DNA of 64,000 nucleotides from Isoetes taiwanensis (Eukaryota > Streptophyta > Lycopodiopsida > Isoetales > Isoetaceae), in the NCBI GenBank assembly GCA_021234155.1, contig JAJEKV010000049.1, positions 3,067,487-3,131,486 on the forward strand. The letters run 5' to 3'. This document shows, in pieces, positions 20,780-31,417 of the stretch; position 1 is the first letter of the stretch; each line of letters starts with the position of its first letter. The notes beneath the pieces are model-generated. The model saw only the letters and a list, made by a program, of their open reading frames with translations, ran no database searches and was not told where the DNA came from. Both the position numbers and the translations under genes were made by a program.

Positions 20780-22540
20780 GGTACCATTCACATACCATAG
20801 TTTGTTTCTCATAAAAAGAGTTTATAAAATATTTTGCTACTTGAGCCCTCAACGGCAGTACATTCACTGGTCCTCCATTCATACCTACATCTGCATAAGG
20901 ACTATCAGTTTTTTTTTTTTTTTTGGGGGGGGGGGTCTCAACCAAGTTCTATTTTCTTGTTGATCGTTAAAAAACACTTCAATAGAAACTTTTCTAAGGT
21001 AACATTGTTTAGATTGCACTCTAGATATTCCAGGATTTGAAATCATAACTATAAGAAGATAAGAGATACCAGTTGAAGCTATATTTGATTTTGATATAAC
21101 TTGATGCTCATATATTGCATTCACAATTTGCTTATCATCTTCAGTGGAATGAGATGATGATATCGCCATATAACATTGAGGACCCATTGGAGACAAGATA
21201 CACATAGTGTACATACTTAACAATGTCATGTCTGAACAATTTCTCCAAAATCGCTCGAAATCATTTGCATCCCATATTTCCTTGCTCTTACTGGAGTGCA
21301 AATCAAGAAAAAATAGACTTATTGATGCTTTTGGGAGATCCTTGCTACCTATGCCTTTGCACCCTATAGATAATTCAAAAAACTATACATCTTCAGGACT
21401 GAACATCCGACATTACATTCCTAATTTCTTTCTGAGCTATTCTTATATTGTATCTAGCAAATCAAGAGTATTTATATTTTTTTTCCACAAATCTTTTAAG
21501 ATAATATGATGACATCGAGATATATATGTCTTGAGGTCCTCATCAGTTATGTTGAAAAACTTTGCATACTCTTCATAATCACTATTCAATTCTTTCACTG
21601 TATTTATCTATTGGATGATGCCTTCTTTCATCCCCTCTTCTTCTTATAAGTATTTGCACAATCAGCCACATCAACTAGATCATTTCTATCCTTTGGTTTT
21701 TTCAATAACACCTCACCACTTAATATTTTTTCTGTAAATGGAAGCATATCATCACCTAAACCCTGTGCTAGTCTCATAAAAGGAATGTTGAAGAATGTAA
21801 GGCTTGGCCTTTCAGACAGATTTTCTTGTCTAGTCATTTAAATTCTTATGCATCCACCTATCTCAAATTAAATTCCAATTCTGCCATCCTTTATTAGAAA
21901 GAATAATAAATTCGTAGTGTTCACCAAGCCTTGGTTTGCTTGACACATTCGTCTTTGTCGCTTTATTTATAATAGTATATTTTATTAATTCTTCAAATTC
22001 CTATATGGCATCCAATAAGATTTAACACCAGTCTGACAATCATAGAGATTATGAACATGAACAAATACTACCTGCCATGCAGTGCTTTTTCCAGAATTGC
22101 CGGGCAGGTGTCCTCTCTCGTTTTCCAAGAGCAATCCATTGATTTCTAGCATGCTTCAACTTGTCAACGTATGGACTTCTTTAAGAAAAACCGTTAGTAC
22201 AAAACCTTATAAGCAAATAACAAGACCTTATGAGCAAATAACAGGACATAACATGAAATACCTTTCATAGTGTGAGACAACATTGATATTGTTTTGGACA
22301 AGGCTGAGCAAGGCTAAAGTGCTACTTTTTGTCTCCCCTGATAATACTCTACATTTTCTCATCTCATAAAGATTTTTCATATCATTAAAAGTTATATGAG
22401 ATGGTAGCTTGCGTAGTACTTGGGAAACCATTGTAGAATGTTGTCCTATAATGTAGAAAAGAACATTCGGCTTATTAAATTCCTCTTTAGATGTCCAAAT
22501 GATTGGATACCCTGTATTCCTATTATGGAAGAACATCTAT
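20780..22540 (-). pseudogene. Decayed gene of unknown function
   Basis: Several minus-strand frames (22536-22228, 21837-21628, 21301-20885) have protein-like composition and are separated by stops and AT-rich gaps. Examples are QVLRKLPSHITFNDMKNLYE, SSTLALLSLVQNNINVVSHY and DMTLLSMYTMCILSPMGPQ. I do not recognise the family and see no transposon hallmark. It may be a decayed multi-exon host gene; introns could account for some of the gaps. Confidence that this was coding is moderate to low. Confidence 0.35.
20909..20935 (+). repeat. Homopolymer pair T16-G11
   Basis: A run of 16 T is followed directly by 11 G. The G run could form a G-quadruplex and is a likely site of sequencing length error. 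Confidence 0.9.
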
Positions 22541-22627
22541 GGGCGCAGGATTTCGGCAAGGAAAATCCATCATAGAATTCATAATTTCTTCCATATGATG
22601 CTTATTATACTCTAAATGAAAGAATGA

Positions 22628-22749
<122 letters not shown>

Positions 22750-25700
22750 GGATGTAATGCTGTAATTTGGGATTTAACTTTTGGAAATGGCCAATCCATC
22801 ATCGCGTGCTTTTGTTTTTGAACGGTAGACTCATTGCAGTCGTTCAAATCTTATGCAATTTTGGTCTTAGGGATTCTGACAGAGTTCTGCAATGAGGTTT
22901 TGGTTGTTCATTCGGATATTTTTTTTCCTCTGAACTATGCCATCAAAATCAATTGCATATTGGCTGGTATGTCGTTCTATAAGCAGGTAAATGTTCTTCT
23001 TCCATTTTATTTTGCCAAAAATGTAAATATTGTTTGTGTGCTGAGATTTTGCAGCTTAGTAGGATCACCAACAGCAAAAGGACAAAGGAATGGAAACGAC
23101 AGAACTGGCAAGGGCAGGACATTTTGTAGTGTCTGGTAACTTGGCTCATAGGTCTGCGCCATGGCTCCTTTGGCATGCCTTCTTTCTTCTTCTTATTACT
23201 TCTCTTCGTTGCAGGTGCATAGACGGGAGCAATGGTAGTTGCAAAACTTATGGCTTGATCTTCCAACTGCAGAAAGCACTTATGGCAGTCAGCAAAGCAT
23301 GGGAATTGACATAAGGCACTCGAGAAACGGTGCATCTTTTCTTGCTTCATCTTTCCATTGTGTCTTTTTTGATAGGGTAGCTTTCTTTCTCTCATACTTA
23401 ATATTACGTAGAAAATGATTTGCATTCGCATCATTGCATCTCTTTCTTTCATGTTTGATTTAAACATGTTTAAGGTATACAATATGAAGTTGCCTCCATG
23501 AAAAATGCCAATAACAACTCTCTGTTTTGCGAGTGCTGAGAGTGGATGGTTCGTTCATCTTTTTGGTTGGATGGGCCAGATGCCAACACTTTAATCCAAT
23601 TTGTTCAAGACATTGCAGTTGTTGGAGCTCTATCTCTTGCGATGGGGATGACAACTAGGTACATATCCTCTTAGACCAATGAGGTCTATCCCCTTAAACC
23701 CTATATTCTAGAACATTACATACCTACAACTGCCTTTGTCTATGAGCACTAGCCTTGATTGTTTGTTCATCCTTCATGTTAATCTTTACATGCGCTTCTC
23801 GCTAGCCGATATTTCTATTTTAAAGGACTCGCTGATGGCATAATTTTTATGAGTCTACATTTATCTGAAGTTGTGTTGTCGCTTATTGGTTGCTTATTGA
23901 TCCTTTTACATTGGTCTATTATCGAAGCTCTATTACAGCAGAGTCTATGGTACATACATTCTCCTCAAAAGCCATCTCAGGCACTGGCCATTTTAACCAT
24001 GTGTTTTTTTTTGGTAATTTGACAAATTAACATAACCTGCAAGTTATTTATTCGATTTTTTTTGAAGTATTGTTGGTGGTTTTACTGCGTACACAGATGT
24101 ATTCAAAGTCCAAAGGGACATATCCAAAGTTCAAACATCTGCTTTATGGGTGTGCAATGGAATTGTTAACTAGTCTCACTTCTACAAATTTCTCGATCTG
24201 TTCTGGATCATGATATAATATCATAAAGATATGGTGACCTTGCAAATATTTGTATTATGCTGAATTAGCCAGCAGGCGAAGGTACTTAAAGGCATAGAGC
24301 AAGTACTTTCTTTACTTTTTTCATTTCTTTCTTATTAAATGTAGGCTTTGGAAACCACAACCTTGGCCATTCTGAGTGGAAGTCCTACTATATTTAGTAA
24401 GGAAGGGTTATAAAGTGCAGAGGTTGTTGTGTATTTGTTTTACTGCTTTAAAACAGTACATTGGAATTCAGTTTGAGTTGGATTTACCTCATACAATTTT
24501 CAAAACGGTTTGGAAGATGATTCTTATAATGAGTACGGATTGGATGTATGCACACCACACTTGGCCTAGATAAGGAATATACTAAAATCTTGGGTTCTTG
24601 AAATAGCCAGGTGAGAGCCTTCAACATGGCTTATTTTGCATTCATGGAGTATTTTTAACTATTTGCTAATTTTGCATTTATGGACTTGAAGGCCAAGACT
24701 ATGCTGAAGTACTGGTGAGATTTGACAACAATAATGTTTTAGCCAACAGATTTAGCCATATAAGTTGAATGCATGTGTATTTCAAATGCGGTGTGCCCAC
24801 TAAAGTCCTTTTTTATTATGCCCCATTGTTAGGCATTACTGGTATGCACATGTTCAAATTATTTATTTTAACATATCGTTACCCCATCAATGCAACATCA
24901 TCCAAAAAAACATAAAGGCATGGTTGTAACGATCCAATTCGTCTTAGTTCTAACGAAGGTGCAAAGCACTAAACTCGATCATGTTTACATCGCAACATTA
25001 TTTTGCAATCCATCTTGCAAATCCATTGCATATGAGCTAATTTTATGCAAGTAGGAGCCTAGAGTTTAACGACTTGATTCTAGAAAAAACTCACTCATGT
25101 ACAAGGGTGCAATGATAATGAAATTGGAACAATTGAGTAGCACAAAGGTTGCAAACATGAAGATAGCTATAGAAACTCATTGTATGGTAGGTAGTTATTC
25201 ACATTCATTGCGCAACAATTTCTCGCAACGCATTCATACTTTGTTGATTTACTAGCTTCATTCTATTCCTTTCTTATCGATCGGTGAACAATAAAAACAA
25301 TTCATGAGGCCCAAAACACAATTCATGAAGCCAAAAAAAAATCTAAAGGGCAAAAATGCATGTGAAATATCTTTAACAACGTTTACGTGAGATATTACAA
25401 GCATTGGCTGCTAAAAGAAGTGAAATCTAGAGATTCAAATTGTAATATATTACATATTCAAGTTGTAATATGTTACAACCATTGGACGCTATAAGAGCTT
25501 GAAATCTAGCGATTCAAATTGTAAATGTTAAATGTATTTGTTGTTGGAGCTTTTCTGCTTTGTTTAGCAAGCTTGCATTTGTTTGCATATGAACTTTGAA
25601 AAATTATAAATTCTTGCCTTGATACGATGTTATTTGTAGCATTTCAAGCATTCCAAGCATATCAGACCCTTTTGATTTCCAAGTACTCCTAGAATAACCA

Positions 25701-26320
25701 CTTCTACAATTCCATCGTCCAGCGCATGATAACGGTGCACATCTGTTGTTGCGTAGGGTTTGTTAATTGCATCTTGATAGATACTTGGTGGGGACTATTG
25801 CATAAGTAGTTGCAGAGTTGTCAGATCGTTACATGGCAGCTATTAAAGGGTTCTCACATTGAATCGCATAAGGGTAGAGAGCATGATCTAGAAAGACAAG
25901 TTGGGTTTATTTTAGCATGCTTGATATTACAAGGCTTTCCAATGCTAGAGTCCATTATATACCACACATGTAATTGGAGGATACTACAAGTGCAAGATAT
26001 CCCATTTATTGTTAGGATTACTATTGGGGTATACTATGAGGTGTAGTTACTTTAGATAGATTCCAAATATTAGTACAAAGATTGAAATAAAAAATTACTT
26101 TCTGGTTGGGTATACATGAAGAAGTAAGTGATTGTACGTTGTGATATGTGTGTCATATAGCCATTTCAGTAATTCAATGTGTGTGCGACTTATTTTGCTA
26201 CTTGAAGGTCTCATTTTTTCAGAAGTTGACATTCACAAGCAACTCCAATCATTTTGGACACTCTAAGATTTATTTGAACAACTCCAATTTATGCATGATT
26301 TGAGTTGACATGTAGTTATT
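22750..26320. other. About 3.6 kb without a recognisable gene
   Basis: AT-rich sequence with short frames only. A possible exon with a GT donor lies near 22860-22987, and small frames with no recognised similarity occur at 23090-23314, 22949-23482 (minus) and 24376-24573. Two near-copies of the phrase CTTGAAATCTAGCGATTCAA lie at about 25420 and 25500. It may be the body of one or two Helitrons whose 3' ends are at 26353 and 26895. Confidence 0.4.
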
Positions 26321-26321
26321 T

Positions 26322-26353
26322 AGGCGCGGCAATGCCAGGCACCCATTTACTAG
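26322..26353 (+). mobile_element. Decayed Helitron 3' terminus
   Basis: GCGCGGC-AAT-GCCAGGC (5 of 7 stem pairs) is followed by ACCCATTTACTAG. This matches the hairpin-plus-CTAG 3' end seen intact at 26866-26895, but the base after CTAG is G, not T. The 5' end was not found. Confidence 0.5.
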
Positions 26354-26865
26354 GAGAAGTAAATGCATTTCACTTTTATCTCGGTTAAGATGTTATTTGT
26401 AGGAGAAGTGAAGATACCATATGAGCATTCAACAAAGTACAACATTAGGGCCTTGGTGATGTGCGCCACGTGGAGATGCATATTTAGAGTTCCATCATGA
26501 ACTAAACTACGCCAATGAACCAGGACAATATTTTGTGTTTTGCATTTTTGTACCCATTTTTTGTTGATGTACTTAAGTACTTCTGAGAGTGAAATTTTGA
26601 GCATAAGTTTTGGATCTGTCTTTCTCATTTGTCCTTAGAAGTAAATTAATTGCCCCCCACATTGTTTATAAAGTACCATTTTCTCTAGTGAAAGCCATAA
26701 ATGCAAAGTTAATACATTGATACTGTCATTAGGCAATTTCAATAACAAAAATAATTACAAAAGCAAATAATGCCCATTCCTGCAAAGATCAAGATGTGTT
26801 TACTATTGACAAAAGTTGCACATGTGGACGTTAAAGGCCGACTAAAAATATATGCGACGACATTA

Positions 26866-26895
26866 GCCCGGCAACGCCGGGCGCACGTTTACTAG
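26866..26895 (+). mobile_element. Helitron 3' terminus
   Basis: A perfect 7-bp hairpin (GCCCGGC, loop AAC, GCCGGGC) is followed nine bases later by CTAG at 26892-26895 and then T, the classic Helitron end inserted at AT. The corresponding 5' TC end was not located, so the length is unknown. Confidence 0.75.
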
Positions 26896-27512
26896 TAAGT
26901 ATTAAACTAGATTCTATAAAGACACTTTAAAAAGCGTTAAGGGTTCGCGCCGCGAAACATTGAACACAACAAATTATTCTAAAAACTTGCTAGGCAAGGA
27001 CACTGTAAAAAGCTTCAAAGTTTTGCGGCTGCAAATCTCTGATTCAAACAATGATCCTTGAAGCTAAACAAGAATGCTCTAAATAGCTACAAAGACTCGG
27101 GACCATGAATTCTCTAAAACTCTACCTTTAAAAGATTATTCAGCAAAGCTTCTAAGGATCGTGCACGATTCTCTGAAGCTCCACATTAGAAAATATATGT
27201 GCATGTATTGTACCGCATGCATCTGTGGTCAGACACAAGATTTGTGGCGAAGAAGTCTGCCCAATGCTGATTGCACGGGTTAGGTTGCAAGGTCTGAATG
27301 ATGTTGAGGTCCATGGTGTAAACCGCATTTACTTCATCAAACGGTGTTGCCCAGTATCGGCGCTTGCCTTGTGTTTACCATAGCTTGCGGCGAGGAGAAT
27401 CCATGGAGCCAGGCTATGTGGCTGGGAGATAGTTGAGGCAAAGGCAAAGGCGATGGAGGAGGCTAAACTTAAAATCGAAGGGACAAGAAGTGAGAAGGGA
27501 AGGAGGGGTTAC
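26896..27512. other. No gene seen
   Basis: Non-coding sequence with short AAGCTTC/TCTCTGA-type echoes (26990-27190). No frame or motif stands out. Confidence 0.5.
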
Positions 27513-27515
27513 TTA

Positions 27516-27835
27516 GGCCCAGATTCCACTGGGCCGGCAGTTGTTGTGAGGACAAATCGATGAGCAACAAATAAGCAACTGACGCCGCTGTTGGGATTCC
27601 ACTGCAGGGTGGAAATTTCTGAGGTGGAGTCAGTTACAAGAAATTTTTGTGACGGGGGATGTTGCCCGGCAGATGGCTGGCAGATGCAGGAAAACTTGCC
27701 AGCTAAGCTGAGAAAGCTTCAATCTGAAAACTACCTTCGATTTCTGTGGAATGCTGATTCCGGCACTTTGGATGAAACAACCTGGTATTTGTTGCAAGCA
27801 AGATTAAAATCTGACGGCCTTGTGGAATCTGGGCC
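27516..27835. mobile_element. PIF/Harbinger-type (Tourist-like) MITE
   Basis: The ends are perfect 14-bp inverted repeats, GGCCCAGATTCCAC (27516-27529) and GTGGAATCTGGGCC (27822-27835), flanked on both sides by TTA (27513-27515 and 27836-27838). A TTA/TWA target duplication is characteristic of PIF/Harbinger. The 320-bp body encodes no transposase; the 82-codon frame in it is not convincing. It would depend on a transposase supplied by another element. Confidence 0.85.
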
Positions 27836-27838
27836 TTA

Positions 27839-28242
27839 GTATGCTAACATTACGGTGGACGTCAGCAATTGACTAACAAATTTAATAATTTATTCAAAAT
27901 TCAATTTAGATCATCAAACAACAATAGCAATTCAAGAGGTTATCATGACAATCCTATGCTACATAATGGTCTTTGTAGTTTTAATTGCTTCAAATCGAAT
28001 GGCTAGGATTTGGATAAGCTTTGAGGCCTGTGATCTAAGACTATATGCATGGCTTGACACCAAAGCATGATATGTGGTTAGGATGAGGACATGACCAAAT
28101 ATGTTATTTGGTTAGAATCATGAATATTACAGAATGGAAGTAAAATAAGTCATTTACATTTTATCTCAAAAATATTTACATGGCACAAAATTGTCTCTAC
28201 TATCTATAGTAGGTTCATTAGGGTTGTGTAAGATAGTGCAGG
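27839..28242. other. 3' flank of the split EXORDIUM-like gene
   Basis: AT-rich non-coding sequence downstream, in minus sense, of the stop at 28243. It presumably contains the original 3' UTR and polyadenylation site. No gene is seen. Confidence 0.5.
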
Positions 28243-28827
28243 CTATGGGGAAGGATATGCACAGCTGCTGGTAGACGGATCCCATAAGGCAGGCAAAAGA
28301 AATGCTCTGCTTCCTATGCCCCAAGCATTGAAGCTGGCTCCGGTTTTTTTATCTGCCATCAGATCTCCTGGATAACCAGAGTAAGCTCCCTTTCCAAATA
28401 TGCCTGTGCAAGCTGTAGCAGCTTCTAATGGGGCTTTAGCATCTCCCTGATAATATCCATTGGTGAAAGGATTTGTGGCAGTCCCAGCAACTATGGTAGC
28501 AATGTTTATGATCATTCCGTCAATACCCACATCTCCATTTGGTGCAATTAGTGGCTTTGTATCAGGCCCAAAATAATTCTTGGCGCTTGCAAACGGCCAT
28601 GCGCATTTCCCAGGGCATTGGGTTGCAGAATTTCCAACCCAAGCATATGGAATTGCTTGCTTTTTTCCCCTTTTTATTGCAGAATGTGAAGCACATGTTT
28701 GCACACAAAAGCCTTCTACATTCACATCATCAGAAGTGAGGAGCAGATACAGAACATTTGATCCTCCAGCAAAAGGCTTAGAATTGGATGCCTTCTTTAC
28801 CAGATTCTCCACATCCACCTTCTTCAG

Positions 28828-28832
28828 ATTCT
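28828..28832. repeat. Target-site duplication ATTCT, left copy
   Basis: ATTCT directly precedes the TG of the left LTR and is repeated at 33666-33670 directly after the CA of the right LTR. Confidence 0.95.
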
Positions 28833-29097
28833 TGTAGGAAGGCAGCCTGCACGTGGCACAATATCTTAGACCCAGATGGAGGGTCAGAACTGAACCGTTC
28901 AGGGGGAAACCTCAGCGGCCAGATGCATGCAAAGATGATAGGCTCTTGGGGATAAAGGTAGTGCCTGTAAGCGGGATAGGGAGTAGTCCGGAGGTACAGA
29001 AGCCAGTTGATCGGCGGCATATCATACTGGTCGCTTGGGCTCTCGAAGCTGCTTGGGCTGTCGGAGATCGCTGGCAGCGGAGATCAATTTGCTTTCA
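28833..29097 (+). repeat. Copia 5' LTR (265 bp)
   Basis: TGTAGGAAGG ... TTGCTTTCA. No base difference from the 3' LTR was seen on direct comparison. A frame of about 80 codons occurs in both LTRs but is an accident of sequence. Confidence 0.95.
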
Positions 29098-29098
29098 G

Positions 29099-29110
29099 TG
29101 GTATCAGAGC
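29099..29110 (+). promoter_or_regulatory. Copia primer-binding site
   Basis: TGGTATCAGAGC, complementary to the 3' end of initiator tRNA-Met, the standard copia primer. It lies one base after the LTR. Confidence 0.95.
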
Positions 29111-29117
29111 TAGCAAA

Positions 29118-29904
29118 ATGGTGAGCAGACTTGCACTCACCTATATAAACAGCGCAGAAGTGTTTGATGGTGAGATTGGATTTCAAGTCTGGAAGGTCAA
29201 GATCACTGAAGCCTTGAAGATTGACAAACTTTGGGATGTGGTTGATCCCAGCGGGAGAGGAAAGGGCAAGGCTGCTGTCAAGGTGAAATCAGAGAAAGGG
29301 GAGACCACCAAAGGGGAAGACAAGGATGAAGTTACAGATGAGGAGAAAGAAGAAAGAGCCCGGGCTATTATTATGGCAAAACTCAGTGGAGATATAATGC
29401 TGGAGATCCAAGGCAAGGCAGCAGCAGATATGTGGAGCTATTTGTTGGCAAGATTCCAGGAGCAAACCTCTTCGCAAATTGACGTGCTGGAGATGAGATT
29501 ACGAACCCTGCAGTACCGGAAAGGAGATAAGGTACAAGAATTGTTTCGAAAATTTCGGATTCTTTTCCATGATCTTGAAGGTGCTGGAGCGGCATATTCG
29601 GAACAGTCTAAGGTAAATGCTGTTGCTCGAGCTTTTCAAAGTTTTTCTAAGGATATCGCTAGATTAGTACGGACCATAAAAGACGCTTGATGAAGCCATA
29701 GAGGCTATCAGAACTGAGTTAGAACAAGAGAAGCTTGGAGAAGAAGTTCAGCACCTGCAGGTGAAGGAGCAAGAAGAGGATTGTCCGGTGGCGTTATATA
29801 CAGGTGAACGAAGTGATCGTGGACGAGGCCGTGGAAGAGGCCGAGGAAGGGGGAGCCTTCAATGTTACGGGTGTGAGGAATATGGTCACATAAAAGCTGA
29901 ATGT
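29118..29904 (+). pseudogene. Copia gag with zinc knuckle, one frameshift
   Basis: The frame begins at ATG 29118 (MVSRLALTYINSAEVF) and carries the UBN2-type gag core (ARAIIMAKLSGDIMLEI, MRLRTLQYRKGDKVQELF). It stops at 29690. The continuing sequence (LDEAIEAIRTELE) is in the next frame, so a one-base indel lies at about 29680. After an Arg-Gly repeat, the CCHC zinc knuckle CYGCEEYGHIKAEC is encoded at 29863-29904 in the same frame as protease. Gag forms virus-like particles around the element RNA. Confidence 0.9.
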
Positions 29905-31224
29905 CCGAACCGAGGAAAATGGTCCAGAGGTCGTGGATGGCGAGGCCGGGGTCGATCTTCGACAGTGGCAAGTGTAAGCGGTGAAACCGAGAAAAAGGAG
30001 GATGAGGTATCGGTTGTTGGGGCCCTTACTGATCAAGAAGTAAGTGAATCTGATTTTAAGTTTAAGCTCAAACGTGCTTTGGTAAATGCTTGTAAATCCA
30101 AATTTGGTGGAACTAATACATTGACTTTAGATTCGGGAGCTGAGGTCTCCGTAGTAAATACCTCTGGATTGCTAAAAAATGTTGAATCTAGCAAGGCATC
30201 ACGGGTGGTGCAGATGGGAAATGGAACTGAGCAGAAGATTTATGGACAAGGAGAACTAGAGTTAATGCTTAAGGATCAATCTGTTCTCAGCGTACCGGAT
30301 GCATTGTACACCCCCGGGATGCTCTTTAATTTGGTATCGGTTGCAAACATTGTTGATAGTGATGTTGAGTTACTATTTCATAAGCGTGGATGTAGTTTTT
30401 TCAAAAATGGTGTGAAAGTATTTGAAGCACAGAGGAATGGGAATTTATTTCAATTAGACTTGCAGACCATTAATAAAGTGTCCTTGTTGGATGATATATG
30501 CATTTGGCATCTAAGATTAGCACATGTCAATTACAATAGCATCAAGATTGCAAAAAGGCACAATTTATTGAATGATTTGAATTTTGGAAATGAGAATCAT
30601 GGAATATGCGAAGCGTGTATGCTTGGCAAGCAGAGTAGGTTACCCTTCAAACACAAGGGGAGGCGTGCAGAAAAATTGTTAGAGTTAGTACATTCTGACG
30701 TTTGTGGGCCTATGCAGGTGCAAAGCCTAGGTGGCAAACATTACTTTGCCACGTTTACTGATGATTTTTCTCGACGTACTAAATGCTATTTTCTCAGGTC
30801 CAAGGACGAAGTGTTTAGTGCTTTTAAGCTTTTTGCTGCGGAAGCAGAGCGGGGAACATCCTCGCAAATAAAGTGTTTAAGAACAGACTTGGGAGGAGAA
30901 TATAGGTCGGGAGAGTTTGTCAAATTTTGTCAGATGCGTGGGATCAGAAGGCAGCTCACGTGTAGATACACGCCGCAACAAAATGGGGTCGCAGAACGAA
31001 AAAACAGAACCATCATGAATGCGGCAAGATGCATGTTGAAACATGCAGGTTTGCCGAATCATTTTGGGGGGAAAGCAGTTGCAGCTGCTTGTTATATACA
31101 AAACAAAGCGCCGCCTTCTTTGGGATTGATGGAGCCGTGCGGAAGAAGTATGGACAGTGTCAAAAGCAAATCTGTAAGGAGATTGAAAGTCTATGGATGC
31201 CTTGCATACATGCTAATCCCCTGA
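29905..31224 (+). pseudogene. Copia protease and integrase
   Basis: Protease active site LDSGAEVSVV is encoded near 30127-30156. Integrase follows with the HHCC finger (HLRLAHVNYNSI ... CEACMLGKQSRLPF) and the DDE core: HSDVCGPM and FTDDFSRRT for the aspartates and PQQNGVAERKNRTIMN for the glutamate. The frame stops at 31224 in what should be KVYGCLAY followed by PEEL, where an indel has shifted it. Upstream it is contiguous with the zinc knuckle. Protease matures the polyprotein and integrase inserts the DNA copy. Confidence 0.92.
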
Positions 31225-31417
31225 AGAGCTCGGGAGAAAACTTGACGGACGGGGAGCTTGTGCACGTTTTAGTAGGATATGATGAGGAAACTAATGGGTA
31301 CAATTTGTATGATCCCCGTTTTCGGGAAGATATACATAAGCGAGGGATGTAGTATTTGATGAGGGGTATTGTACAAGAACGGGGAGAGATCTTGGCAAGT
31401 TCGAAAAGGAAGAATGG
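31225..31417 (+). pseudogene. Frame-disrupted integrase C-terminus of the copia element
   Basis: Recognisable pieces of the copia integrase tail (PEEL, GYDEETNGYNLYDP, VVFDEG) lie in at least three different reading frames over less than 200 bp. That requires several small indels in a short stretch. Confidence 0.75.

Noticed and set aside
28853-29113. Open frames inside the copia LTRs
   Set aside because: They occur in both LTRs because the LTRs are identical; there is no coding evidence.
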